DNA from: Streptomyces neyagawaensis
GTDB taxonomy: Bacteria > Actinomycetota > Actinomycetes > Streptomycetales > Streptomycetaceae
Assembly (NCBI RefSeq): GCF_023516595.1
Contig: NZ_JAMGBG010000001.1
Location: 124,001-188,000 of the forward strand
Reading direction: 5' to 3'
DNA length: 64,000 bases
The position numbers and the translations under genes are program-made. The notes under the pieces are model-generated. The model searched no databases. It was given only the letters and a program-made list of their open reading frames with translations, and was not told the DNA's origin. Each line of letters starts with the position of its first letter. Position 1 is the stretch's first letter. Below are positions 41,877 through 50,127 of the stretch, piece by piece.

Positions 41877-42617
41877 ATGCGCAGTCCCGTCCTCCTCGTC
41901 GTCGCCCACGGCAGCCGCGATCCGCGGCACGCCGCGACCGTGCACGCCCTCGTGCGGCGGGTCCGGGCGATGCGTCCCGGGCTGCGCGTGGAGACGGGCT
42001 TCCTGGACTTCAACGTCCCCTCGGTGCAGGGGGTGCTGGAGTCCCTCGCGGCGGAGGGCGTCGAGGACGTGGTGGCGCTGCCGCTGCTCCTGACGCGGGC
42101 GTTCCACGCCAAGGCGGACATCCCGGCGGTGCTGCGCGACGCGCCGCCCCTGATGCGGATCCGCCAGGCGGAGGTGCTCGGCCCGTCGCCGCGGCTGACG
42201 GCCGGGCTCGAACGCCGGCTGTACGAGGCGGGCCTGAGCCCCGCCGACAAGTCCTCGACCGGGGTCGTACTGGCCTCGGCGGGGTCCACGGACCCGGAGG
42301 CGATCGCGGTGATCGCAGCAATCGCGCGGGAGTGGCGGCACACCGGTTGGTGCGCCGTGCGACCCGCGTTCGCCTCCGCGTCGCTGCCCCGCACGGAGGA
42401 CGCCGTACGGGAGCTGCGGGCGCTCGGCTGCCGTCGGGTGGCCGTGGCGCCGTACGTCATCGCGCCCGGCCGGCTGCCGGACCGGATCGCCGCCGGTGCC
42501 CATGAGGCGGGCGCCGATGTCCTCGCCGAGGTGCTCGGCCCCTCCCCCGAGCTGGCCGAACTGCTGCTGCGCCGGTACACGGCCGCCGCACGCGAGGGAC
42601 GGCTCGTCGCGGCCTGA
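41877..42617 (+). CDS. CbiX/SirB-type sirohydrochlorin chelatase-like protein
   Basis: 246 residues from ATG 41877 (GAAAGAG upstream). Two CbiX-like halves: the first begins LLVVAHGSRDPRHAATVHAL with the metal-binding His10, and LLLTRAFHAKADIP carries the second His. The second half has VVLASAGSTDPEAIAV and VAPYVIAPGRLPDRI. Such enzymes insert Fe2+ or Co2+ into sirohydrochlorin. As the last gene of the sulfur operon it would supply siroheme to the sulfite reductase. It has the two-domain length of SirB/CbiX(L). A weak hairpin, TGCCC-n4-GGGCA, follows at about 42630. Confidence 0.9.
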   Translation: MRSPVLLVVAHGSRDPRHAATVHALVRRVRAMRPGLRVETGFLDFNVPSVQGVLESLAAEGVEDVVALPLLLTRAFHAKADIPAVLRDAPPLMRIRQAEVLGPSPRLTAGLERRLYEAGLSPADKSSTGVVLASAGSTDPEAIAVIAAIAREWRHTGWCAVRPAFASASLPRTEDAVRELRALGCRRVAVAPYVIAPGRLPDRIAAGAHEAGADVLAEVLGPSPELAELLLRRYTAAAREGRLVAA

Positions 42618-42747
42618 CGCCGGTCGACTGCCCTCCGGGGCACTGCACCTTGGTACACATTTGCCTCAGTTCTCCCTCAACTCCCTTGGACCGCACAGGG
42701 ATCGCCAGCAACGCTGGATGTGCACAGCCCAACGGGAGGAAATGAAC

Positions 42748-43188
42748 ATGCGCTTCAAGACGACCGCAGCCGCGGGCATAGCCCTGGCCGCCCTCGCCAC
42801 CTCGGCCTCGCCGGTCCTGGCGAGCTCCGGCGCCCCGACCGACACCGCCACCCGGTCGGTGTCGACGGTGACCGCGAAGAAGCTCAAGACCCAGAAGTGC
42901 GACGAGCGGCACAACGTGAAGGTCTGCATCACGTACCGGACGAAGGGCAACGCCGGAGCCAAGACGAACCAGTTCGTCGCCTCGGTGAAGAGCTACAACA
43001 AGAACTCCTTCAAGGCCCGTCTGACGGTCACGAACCAGAAGACCTGGCACAACGACAAGTACCCGATGGTCAAGCGGGACTCGTACATCGAGGTCACCAA
43101 GGCGACCAAGAAGAACGGCCACGCCTGCGCGGCCCTGTACGTGGGGCCCAGCTCCCACTACCCGGCCTGGATGGCGTGCATCAACTGA
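42748..43188 (+). CDS. small secreted basic protein, unknown function
   Basis: 146 residues from ATG 42748, chosen because GGGAGGA lies 7 bases upstream; ATG 42742 is too close. A Sec signal peptide (MRFKTTAAAGIALAALATSASPVLASS) has a likely cut after VLA. The mature protein of about 120 residues is basic (many Lys) and has four Cys (QKCDE, VCITY, HACAA, MACIN) that could make two disulfides. It is probably extracellular and compact; no known family recognised. Monocistronic, after a 130-bp gap containing an A/T-richer stretch. Confidence 0.82.
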   Translation: MRFKTTAAAGIALAALATSASPVLASSGAPTDTATRSVSTVTAKKLKTQKCDERHNVKVCITYRTKGNAGAKTNQFVASVKSYNKNSFKARLTVTNQKTWHNDKYPMVKRDSYIEVTKATKKNGHACAALYVGPSSHYPAWMACIN

Positions 43189-43218
43189 GCGCACGGCGAT
43201 TGAGGACGGCAGCGACGC

Positions 43219-43247
43219 TTGCCCCATCTATCGAAACTCGATAGATT
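43219..43247 (+). promoter_or_regulatory. sigma-70-type promoter of the DUF2975/XRE pair
   Basis: TTGCCC (43219-43224) and TAGATT (43242-43247) are 17 bases apart, the ideal spacing. The first of two operator dyads fills the spacer and the second covers the expected start region. Confidence 0.6.
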
Positions 43248-43267
43248 CCCATCGCAACTCGATGGGA
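43226..43267. promoter_or_regulatory. double operator of the DUF2975/XRE pair
   Basis: Two perfect inverted repeats lie side by side: ATCTATCG-aaact-CGATAGAT (43226-43246) and TCCCATCG-caact-CGATGGGA (43247-43267). They share the core ATCG-(a/c)aact-CGAT and their centres (43236 and 43257) are exactly 21 bp, two helical turns, apart. The second dyad overlaps the GGGAGGA ribosome site, so binding would block both initiation and translation. Confidence 0.85.
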
Positions 43268-43276
43268 GGACGGGTC

Positions 43277-43768
43277 ATGGGAAAGCTGACCGTGCGTGCG
43301 CTGCGCGCTGTGCTCGCGGTGATGTTCACCGGCACCTTGTTCGTGCAGGCGTCGATGCTCTGGGTGCTGGTGAGCGGCGCCGACCCCGAGGACGGGACGC
43401 TCCCGCTGACCGCGCTGCGCGTGATCACGCTCCTGGGCATGGTGTCGGTCCAGGTCGCCCTGTTCTGCGTGTGGCGGCTGGTGACGATGGTGCGCCGCGG
43501 GACCGTGTTCTCCCACGCCGCCTTCCGGTACGTGGACGGCGTGATCGGCGCGATCGTGTCGGCCGCCCTCGTCTGGTTCGCGGTCACGGCCGTCAACGCG
43601 CCGGGGCAGCGGGAGGACCCGGGGGTCACCGTCATCATGGGCGGGATCGGCGTGGGCATCCTGGGCGTCGCGCTCATCGTGCTCGTCCTGCGGATGCTGC
43701 TCGCCCAGGCCGTCGCCCGCGACGGTGAGGCGACGCGGATGCGGGCCGAGCTGGACGAGGTGATCTGA
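43277..43768 (+). CDS. DUF2975-type four-TM membrane protein
   Basis: 163 residues from ATG 43277, GGGAGGA 6-7 bases upstream. Four hydrophobic segments (about 7-32, 48-70, 88-112, 120-145) with short loops, in the arrangement of DUF2975 proteins. The pair DUF2975 protein plus small XRE regulator is widespread in Gram-positives (YoaS/YozG-like), and the partner gene follows directly, overlapping by one base at 43768. Function is unknown; membrane-stress sensing has been proposed for similar pairs, and here it is inference only. Confidence 0.85.
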   Translation: MGKLTVRALRAVLAVMFTGTLFVQASMLWVLVSGADPEDGTLPLTALRVITLLGMVSVQVALFCVWRLVTMVRRGTVFSHAAFRYVDGVIGAIVSAALVWFAVTAVNAPGQREDPGVTVIMGGIGVGILGVALIVLVLRMLLAQAVARDGEATRMRAELDEVI

Positions 43769-43989
43769 TGCCGATCGCCGTCGACATCGACGTGATGCTG
43801 GCCAGGCGGAAGATGTCCGTGGGCGAACTCGCCGACCGCGTGGGGATCACCCCTGCCAACCTGGCGGTCCTCAAGAACGGCCGCGCCAAGGCGGTGCGCT
43901 TCGCCACCCTCGCCGCGCTGTGCGAGGCGCTCGACTGCCAGCCGGGCGATCTGCTGCGGTGGGAGGCCGGGGACACGGCGGAAGAATGA
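43768..43989 (+). CDS. small XRE (YozG-like) helix-turn-helix regulator
   Basis: 73 residues, essentially one Cro/C1-type helix-turn-helix: MLARRKMSVGELADRVGITPANLAVLKNGRAKAVRFATLAALCEAL, with recognition helix near PANLAVLKN. The C-terminal DCQPGDLLRWE is the family hallmark. It overlaps the DUF2975 gene stop by one base (TGATG), so the two are made together. It very likely binds the double operator at 43226-43267, giving negative autoregulation, perhaps relieved by the membrane partner. Confidence 0.92.
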   Translation: MPIAVDIDVMLARRKMSVGELADRVGITPANLAVLKNGRAKAVRFATLAALCEALDCQPGDLLRWEAGDTAEE

Positions 43990-44023
43990 CGCGTCCCCGG
44001 CCGACCGGCCGACCGCCGCTCGC

Positions 44024-44995
44024 TCAGACCGTCGGGTCCACCGGGTCCACCGGGTCCACCGGGTCCGTCGGGTCCACCGGATCCACCCGGTCCACCCGGT
44101 CCACCCGGTCCACCGGATGGAAGTTGATGCGTTCGCTCACGACGGGGAAGCCGGCCTTCGTGAAGTTCGCGGCCATGGGGAAGTTGCCCCGGTCCGTCGC
44201 TCCGCTGACGAACTCCGCACCCTGCTCCACGAGGACGTGCGTGCACTCGGCGAGGAGGTCGTAGGCGTAGCCGTGACCGCGGTGTTCGGGGACGACCCCG
44301 ATGAAGCCGATGGTCGGGCCGGAGGGGTTGTGCGCCGGGATGTGGATGCCGGCAAGGTCGCCGTCGGGGGTGTGCGCGACCTGCCACCACTCCCTCGGGG
44401 AGGGGCACCAGTGGAAGAAGTCGAGCTCCTCCTGGGCGGCCCGGTCGACACCGCCCTCCTCGATGGCCCTGAGCGCGTGGGCGTCCAGGGTGACGGAGTG
44501 GATGCGGCGCAACGCGTCGCGGAACACCTCGTCGTCGGCCTCGGCGCTGAACCGCAGGCGGCCGGGCCGCTCGGGCAGACCCCGCTCCGGGGTCCAGCGG
44601 TACAGGAAGCGTTCCACGAGGAGGGCGTACCCGGCGGCGCGGGCGGCGCCGAAGCGGGCTTCGGCCGCGGTGCGCAGGGCGGGGTCGTCCCGCCAGCCGC
44701 CGGGCAGGTTGATCTCCAGCTCGACCCGCCAGGGGGCGGAGCGCAGGAGTTCGGCACCGGCCTCCTCCTCGCCCTCGGCGACATCGAACCAGTTGATGTT
44801 GACGGGCTCCGGGTCGTCGGGCCCGCCCCACCAGGCGCCGCGGGCGACGACCTCGCCGTCGCGCAGGGCGACACGCTTCCAGTCGGGGCGGAACCGGGTG
44901 CGCCGGTGGCCCTCACGGGCGCCCAGCGGGTCGGGGTGTGCGTCGAAGAGAGAGGCGTCGCTCGCGGTGAGCGCGCGGATGACCGTATCGGTCAT
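44024..44995 (-). CDS. GNAT-family N-acetyltransferase with a VDP-repeat tail
   Basis: 323 residues. The recognisable acetyltransferase part is C-terminal (about 190-290): GDLAGIHIPAHNPSGPTIGFIGVVPEHRGHGYAYDLLAECT contains the acetyl-CoA loop R-G-H-G-Y-A, then ATDRGNFPMAANFTKAGFPVV. The N-terminal half may be a second, degenerate GNAT domain. The last 28 residues are repeats of Val-Asp-Arg/Pro, encoded by a 9-base microsatellite (44032-44115), probably a recent C-terminal extension. The substrate is unknown. It is convergent with the XRE gene, with 34 bp between the stops. Confidence 0.88.
   Translation of the reverse strand: MTDTVIRALTASDASLFDAHPDPLGAREGHRRTRFRPDWKRVALRDGEVVARGAWWGGPDDPEPVNINWFDVAEGEEEAGAELLRSAPWRVELEINLPGGWRDDPALRTAAEARFGAARAAGYALLVERFLYRWTPERGLPERPGRLRFSAEADDEVFRDALRRIHSVTLDAHALRAIEEGGVDRAAQEELDFFHWCPSPREWWQVAHTPDGDLAGIHIPAHNPSGPTIGFIGVVPEHRGHGYAYDLLAECTHVLVEQGAEFVSGATDRGNFPMAANFTKAGFPVVSERINFHPVDRVDRVDRVDPVDPTDPVDPVDPVDPTV
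44032..44115. repeat. 9-base coding microsatellite
   Basis: About nine copies of GGGTCCACC and variants (CGGTCCACC, GGATCCACC) encode the VDP/VDR tail of the overlapping acetyltransferase gene on the minus strand. The number of units may vary between strains without a frameshift. Confidence 0.85.
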
Positions 44996-45124
44996 GAGGG
45001 GTTCCTCCGGGATACGAGCTGCTGGCAGCGCTCCCGGTCAGATTTCGTCGAACACGCCGGGACAGCGGGGAAGGGAGCGCGGGAAAGGTGTGAACCGCAC
45101 GGCACTCGCCTCCTTCCGTCCGTC

Positions 45125-45790
45125 TCAGGGCGTGGAGGCCGACAGTACGTCGTCCCCGGTGGGGCCGTCCATCGGTTTTCCGTCGGCTGCCTGGCCGGTG
45201 TCGACCGGTGAACCGCCCCTCGGGTCACGGCCGCTCGACGCCAGCGCCCGTTCGAACGTCCGGGCGTCGGACGGCGCGGGCACCGGGGCCGCGAAGCCGT
45301 CGTACTTCCGGTAGAGCTCGCCGTGGGTCTCGACGACGTCGAGGACGAAGCGGGCGGCCTCCTCGGAGAGGTGGAACTCCTGACCGGTGACGGTGGCGAC
45401 GTCCCAGCCGTGCACGGCCATCTCCTTGATGATCATGCCGGCGAGGTCGGCGGCCGGCAGCGGGCCCATGCCGAGGTCGATGTCGCCCTCCCACAGCGCC
45501 GGGTCGGCCCAGGCCGCGACCGCCCGGTCCAGCTGGGCGGCGTACGCCTCGGCCCAGTCCGGGTCGGCGGCGAAGTCGCGCTGCGTCAGCTCCTCGGGGA
45601 GCGGGGTGCGCAGGGCGCGGTGTTCCAGGCCGTGCGAGGTGTAGAGGACCCAGTGGTTCACCAGGGCACGGACGTCCCAGTCGGAGCAGTGGGTGGGCAG
45701 GGCGAGCTGCGCCGCCGTGACGCCCCGTGCGACACGGGCCGCCTCGGCGGCGCATTCGACCATGTGCGGGTACGAGTCGTGGCTGTTCAT
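45125..45790 (-). CDS. TIGR03086/DinB-like putative metal-binding protein
   Basis: 221 residues from ATG 45790; the open frame extends upstream but lacks coding character. MNSHDSYPHMVECAAEAARVARGV, then THCSDWDVRALVNHWV with conserved His, and DLAGMIIKEMAVHGWDVATVTGQEF with a second His are the TIGR03086 (mycothiol-dependent maleylpyruvate-isomerase-like) pattern; three His of the four-helix bundle would bind a metal. Members may be thiol S-transferases using mycothiol. The substrate is unknown. It precedes the GNAT gene on the same strand with a 129-bp gap. Confidence 0.88.
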   Translation of the reverse strand: MNSHDSYPHMVECAAEAARVARGVTAAQLALPTHCSDWDVRALVNHWVLYTSHGLEHRALRTPLPEELTQRDFAADPDWAEAYAAQLDRAVAAWADPALWEGDIDLGMGPLPAADLAGMIIKEMAVHGWDVATVTGQEFHLSEEAARFVLDVVETHGELYRKYDGFAAPVPAPSDARTFERALASSGRDPRGGSPVDTGQAADGKPMDGPTGDDVLSASTP

Positions 45791-45950
45791 ACGTTCCACG
45801 CTAGGGACGGCGCGGGCACGGCTCTTGAACAAACGCGACACCGCCGCCGACACGACCTGCCCCGGCCGCCCCGCTCCCCCGCGTCCGCCCGGCCGCCTTC
45901 TTTCCCTCGTCCGCCCGACCACCTTCTCTCCCTCATCCGCCCCCCGCCGC

Positions 45951-46973
45951 CTACTCCCCCGCGCCCGCCCGCTCCGCCTCGTCCGCCCGCCGTACCAGTT
46001 CCGCGACCGGCATCGAACCGGCGGGCCGGCGCTCGCGGGCGAAGGTGTTCGCGAGGCGTTGCAGCAGTTCGTTCAGCGGGGTCGGTACGCCGTGCAGTCG
46101 GCCGAGCAGGACGATCTCGCCGTTGAGGTGGTCGGCCTCGATGGTGCCGGTGCCGCGGGTGAGGGACTGCCAGGACGAGCCTCCGCCGCGCGGGACGCCG
46201 TCCAACGGCACCAGGGTGATCTTGTCGCCCCTGGCCCTCCCCTGCTCCTCGGCACTCGCGTACGCGATCCCCGCCGCGTCGAGCACCCGCTCGCCCTCCG
46301 CGCGCACCCGGGCGAGCAGCGCGCCGGCCTCCTCGCCGTCGACGGGGCCGCTCAGCGCTTCGAGGGCGTTGCCGAGGTTGCCCAGCAGCTTGGCGTACTG
46401 CCAGCGCTGGACGTCCTGTACGACGGGCGCCTCGAACCGGGACTTCTCCAGGTCGGCGGCGATGCGGTGCGCCGTCTCGTCGGTGCCGTGGGGGTGGCGG
46501 CCGAGGTGGAGCATGCCGGTGAGCGGGGTGCCGGCCGCCGAGACGACGCCGGGTTCCACGAACGTGGAGGGCAGCCATACGCAGACGCCGTACACGCGCC
46601 GGAAGCGGCGGAGGGCGAGCCGTGCGCTCTCCACACCGTTCTGGGCGCAGACCAGGGGGAGGCGCTCGGCGGCCGTGCCGCCGCCGGCCACCGGGGCCGG
46701 GCCCCAGGTGGCGAGGGCCGCCTCGGTGTCCTGGGTCTTCACGGCGAGGAGGAGGACGTCGTCGGGGCGGAGTGCGCCGAGCGCGGCGGGGCCGTCCACG
46801 GTGAGGAGGGGATGGGTGCGGTCGCCGTCCGGGGTCCTGAGGCGGAGGCCGTGGTCGCGCAGGGCCGTGTACTGGGCGCCGCGGGCGACGAGGACGACCT
46901 CGTGGCCCGCTTCGGCCAGGCGTCCGCCTATGGTTCCGCCGACCGCGCCGGCTCCGATGACGAGGTAGCGCAT
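45951..46973 (-). CDS. ketopantoate reductase-like (ApbA/PanE family) oxidoreductase
   Basis: 340 residues. MRYLVIGAGAVGGTIGGRLAEAGHEVVLVAR gives the GxGxxG NADP-binding Rossmann fold. LLLAVKTQDTEAAL with the conserved Lys, LVCAQNGVESARLAL and WQYAKLLGNLGNALEAL with catalytic Lys and Asn are the ApbA/PanE signature. The housekeeping role would be pantoate production, but actinobacteria carry several paralogues, so the exact reaction is uncertain and no symbol is given. It is two bases downstream of the DUF1697 gene stop and almost certainly in the same transcript. Confidence 0.87.
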   Translation of the reverse strand: MRYLVIGAGAVGGTIGGRLAEAGHEVVLVARGAQYTALRDHGLRLRTPDGDRTHPLLTVDGPAALGALRPDDVLLLAVKTQDTEAALATWGPAPVAGGGTAAERLPLVCAQNGVESARLALRRFRRVYGVCVWLPSTFVEPGVVSAAGTPLTGMLHLGRHPHGTDETAHRIAADLEKSRFEAPVVQDVQRWQYAKLLGNLGNALEALSGPVDGEEAGALLARVRAEGERVLDAAGIAYASAEEQGRARGDKITLVPLDGVPRGGGSSWQSLTRGTGTIEADHLNGEIVLLGRLHGVPTPLNELLQRLANTFARERRPAGSMPVAELVRRADEAERAGAGE

Positions 46974-46975
46974 GG

Positions 46976-47527
46976 TCAGCTCCCGGTCGAGGTCAGTTCG
47001 GCCATCTTCACGACGGTGTTCCAGTTGCGGGTGGTGGCGATCAGGCCCTTCACCAGGCGGGGCTTCGCGAGCGCCTCCGCCAGCTTGGAGCGGCCGAGGC
47101 CGTCGGGGGCGTACAGGTAGAGCGCCCGGTCGCCGAGCCTGAACTCCTCGGGCAGGAAGGCCGATCGGTCGAGTCCGGCGAAGCGGTCCTCCGCCACCTG
47201 CTCCGAGAAGTAGGTGACGTGCAGCTGCTTGCCCTCCAGTTCGGCGGCCGGGAACGGGCAGTCGGCCCGTACCGCCTCCAGGTAGGCGTGGTCGCGCACC
47301 AGGACGTCCACGGTGAAGCCGAAGTGCTTGTCGAGGGCGGCGGTGATCTCGGCGGCGAGGGAGTCCTCGTCGCCGTGGTCGCTGGCGAAGACCGCGTTGC
47401 CGCTCTGGAGGTAGGTGGCCACCGCGTCGTAGCCGAGGCCCGTCAGCAGCGTACGGAGGTCACCCATCGGGACCTTCCTGCTGCCCCCCACGTTGATTCC
47501 GCGCAGCAGCGCGGCGTACGTCGTCAT
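46976..47527 (-). CDS. DUF1697 protein
   Basis: 183 residues. The start MTTYAALLRGINVGGSRKVPMGDLRTLLTGLGYDAVATYLQSGNAVF is the DUF1697 hallmark, followed by the family's F-Y-V-D-V-L-V-R-type strand (FTVDVLVRD) and the C-terminal YAPDGLGRSKLAEALAKPRLVKGLIATTRNWNTVVKMAEL. The fold is two ferredoxin-like repeats; function is unknown, with DNA or nucleotide binding suggested for relatives. It is first of a two-gene unit with the PanE-like gene and divergent from the MMPL gene across 259 bp. Confidence 0.92.
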   Translation of the reverse strand: MTTYAALLRGINVGGSRKVPMGDLRTLLTGLGYDAVATYLQSGNAVFASDHGDEDSLAAEITAALDKHFGFTVDVLVRDHAYLEAVRADCPFPAAELEGKQLHVTYFSEQVAEDRFAGLDRSAFLPEEFRLGDRALYLYAPDGLGRSKLAEALAKPRLVKGLIATTRNWNTVVKMAELTSTGS

Positions 47528-47786
47528 GCGCTCACGATAGGCACGTCGCGGCCGGTCGTACGCCCTGTCGGGGCGGGTGCGTCCCTGAGGCGGGGCCCCG
47601 AGAGGCCGGGATAGGTGTAAGGGGCCGCTGTCCTCCCTGGTGGGGAGGCGACGGGGTCCGAGGGGTGGAGGTGCCGGATCGCGGGTTCACCGGACAGCAC
47701 GACGAGATGGCTTTATCCGGCCCATACCTTCGAGACGGAAGGTGGCGGCAGGGGGTCGCCACCGCTCACAAGGGGGCTTGCCCGTC

Positions 47787-50048
47787 ATGGGGAACGGAGA
47801 CGTACGGGTGCGGGGTATCGCCGCCCGGGCCGGTGGCTGGAGCGCCCGGCACCGATGGGCGGCCGTGGGGATCTGGGTGCTGTTCGTCGTCCTCGCGATG
47901 GGCATCGGCTCGGCGGTGGGCCGGGTCGACGTGCGGGACAGCGACCAGCTCAAGGGCGAGACCAGTACGGCCGCCCACATCATCGAGGAGGCGGGGATCG
48001 AGGAACCGGCGAGCGAGTCGGTCCTGATCCAGGCCAAGGACAAGGGGCTCAAGGCCACGGACGCGGACTTCCGGGCCGCCGTGGACGCGGTGATCAAGGC
48101 CGTCGGCGGCACCGGTGAGGCCGGCGGCGTCACCTCGCCGTACGACACCCGGACGATCTCGAAGGACGAGCGCAGCGCGCTCGTGCAGTTCGATGTGAAG
48201 GGCGACTCGGAGACCGCCGGTGAGCGCATCGAGCCGGTGCTGAAGGCCGTCGAGGGGGTGCAGAAGGAGCACGGGCAGGTGCGGATCGAGGAGATCGGCG
48301 GCGCCAGCATGATGAAGACGTTCGACGACGCGTTCGGGGACGACTTCCAGAAGGCCGAGTACTCCGCCGTGCCCGTCGCCCTCGGCATCCTGCTGATCGC
48401 GTTCGGCGCGGTCGTGGCGGCGCTGCTGCCGGTCGCGCTGGCGATCACCGCGATCATGGCGACGATGGGTCTGATGGCCATCGTCAGCCATGCGATACCG
48501 ATGAGCGACACCGCCAACTCGGTGATGCTGCTGGTGGGTCTGGCCGTCGGCGTCGACTACTGCCTGTTCTATCTGCGGCGCGAGCGCGAGGAGCGCGAGG
48601 CCGGCCGGGACGCGCAGACCGCTCTCAGGGTCGCCGCCGCCACCAGTGGCCGCGCGATCATCGTCTCCGGTGTCACGGTGTGCGTGGCGATGGCGGGCAT
48701 GCTGTTCACCGGTCTCGCCGAGTTCGAGGCGATGGGCCTGGCCTCGCTGATGGTCGTGGCGGTCGCCATGGTCGGGTCGGTGACCGTCCTGCCCGCGCTG
48801 CTGTCGCTGCTGGGCGAGCGCGTCGAGAAGGGCAAGATCCCCTTCCTGCACCCGCAGAGCAAGCTCCGCCGCAACCGGGGCGGCGTCAACCGCGAGAGCC
48901 GGTTCTGGACGGCCGTACTGAAGGGCGTGCTGGCCCGGCCGGTCGTCTCGGTCGCCGTCGCGGGCGGCGCGCTGCTCGCCATCGCGGCTCCCGCGCTCGG
49001 CATGAAGACCGAGCAGCTCACCCTGGACAAGGAGTTCGGCGACTCGCTGCCGATCGTACAGACGTACAACCGGCTCAACGAGGCGTTCCCGGGCGGCTCC
49101 GAGCCGGCCGAGGTGGTCGTCAAGGCGAAGGACATCAACTCCGCCGACGTGAAGGCGGCACTGGCCGACTTCCGTGAGCGGGCGATCAGTTCCGGTGCCT
49201 CGCGCGGCCCGGTCGAGATCAAGGTGCACGACGCGCAGAACCTCGCCTTCGTCTACGTCCCGCTGGTGGGCGGGTCCGACCTGGACCGGGCGGGTGAGAG
49301 CCTGGACAAGCTGCGGGACGAGGTGCGCCCGGCGACGCTCGGCAAGGTGGACGGTGTCGAGGCGCCGATCACCGGGCAGGTCGCGGGTTCGAAGGACTTC
49401 AACGACGAGCTGGGGGGAGCGGTCGTTCCGGTCTTCGCGTTCGTGGTGGTCTTCGCCTTCGGTCTGATGCTGCTGTCGTTCCGCTCGCTGACCGTCGCGG
49501 TGACGTCGATCGTGCTGAACCTGCTGTCGGTGGGCGCCGCGTACGGCATCCTCGTCGCGGTCTTCCAGCACGGCTGGGGTGCCTCGCTGGTGGGCGCGGA
49601 GGGCGTGGGCGCCATCATCACCTGGCTGCCGCTGTTCCTCTTCGTGATCCTGTTCGGTCTGTCGATGGACTACCACGTGTTCGTGGTCTCGCGGATCCGT
49701 GAGGCGCGGTTGCGGGGCCGTACGACGAAGGACGCGATCCAGCACGGTGTGGTGACCACGGCGGGCGTCGTCACCAGTGCCGCCGTCATCATGGTCGCCG
49801 TCTTCGCGATCTTCGGGACGCTGTCCATGCAGTCCATGAAGCAGATGGGCGTGGGCCTCGCGGCCGCCGTGCTCATCGACGCGACGATCATCCGGGGTGT
49901 GCTCCTCCCGGCGGTGATGGCCCTGCTCGGCGAGCGCAACTGGTACCTGCCGAAGTGGCTGCACCGTCTGCCCGACCTCACCCACGACGAGTCGCCGGAG
50001 CCGGGACCGGTCCCGGAGTCCCGGAAGGACGACGCGGTACGGGTCTGA
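47787..50048 (+). CDS. MMPL/RND-family membrane transporter
   Basis: 753 residues. Twelve TM segments in the MMPL layout: TM1 (about 28-50), an extracellular domain (about 55-185), TM2-6 (about 190-380), a cytoplasmic loop, TM7, a second extracellular domain (about 420-570), then TM8-12. The proton-relay-type Asp-Tyr pairs are seen in LAVGVDYCLFYLRREREE and LFGLSMDYHVFVVSRIREARL. Mycobacterial relatives flip lipids; Streptomyces ones export polyketides or lipids. The substrate is unknown. The C-terminus is acidic. A strong hairpin follows (50062-50102). Confidence 0.95.
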   Translation: MGNGDVRVRGIAARAGGWSARHRWAAVGIWVLFVVLAMGIGSAVGRVDVRDSDQLKGETSTAAHIIEEAGIEEPASESVLIQAKDKGLKATDADFRAAVDAVIKAVGGTGEAGGVTSPYDTRTISKDERSALVQFDVKGDSETAGERIEPVLKAVEGVQKEHGQVRIEEIGGASMMKTFDDAFGDDFQKAEYSAVPVALGILLIAFGAVVAALLPVALAITAIMATMGLMAIVSHAIPMSDTANSVMLLVGLAVGVDYCLFYLRREREEREAGRDAQTALRVAAATSGRAIIVSGVTVCVAMAGMLFTGLAEFEAMGLASLMVVAVAMVGSVTVLPALLSLLGERVEKGKIPFLHPQSKLRRNRGGVNRESRFWTAVLKGVLARPVVSVAVAGGALLAIAAPALGMKTEQLTLDKEFGDSLPIVQTYNRLNEAFPGGSEPAEVVVKAKDINSADVKAALADFRERAISSGASRGPVEIKVHDAQNLAFVYVPLVGGSDLDRAGESLDKLRDEVRPATLGKVDGVEAPITGQVAGSKDFNDELGGAVVPVFAFVVVFAFGLMLLSFRSLTVAVTSIVLNLLSVGAAYGILVAVFQHGWGASLVGAEGVGAIITWLPLFLFVILFGLSMDYHVFVVSRIREARLRGRTTKDAIQHGVVTTAGVVTSAAVIMVAVFAIFGTLSMQSMKQMGVGLAAAVLIDATIIRGVLLPAVMALLGERNWYLPKWLHRLPDLTHDESPEPGPVPESRKDDAVRV

Positions 50049-50061
50049 CGGGCCGTTCCGT

Positions 50062-50102
50062 GCACGGGGGCCGGGGTGCGTCGCGCACCCCGGCCCCCGT
50101 GC
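50062..50102. terminator. strong bidirectional terminator
   Basis: A perfect 19-bp inverted repeat (50062-50080 with 50084-50102) around a TCG loop, rich in GGGGGCCGGGG. It sits 14 bases after the MMPL stop and 26 bases beyond the stop of the convergent CDP-alcohol phosphatidyltransferase gene, so it can end transcription from both sides. Confidence 0.85.
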
Positions 50103-50127
50103 CGTGCCCTGCCCTGCCGTACGACGG

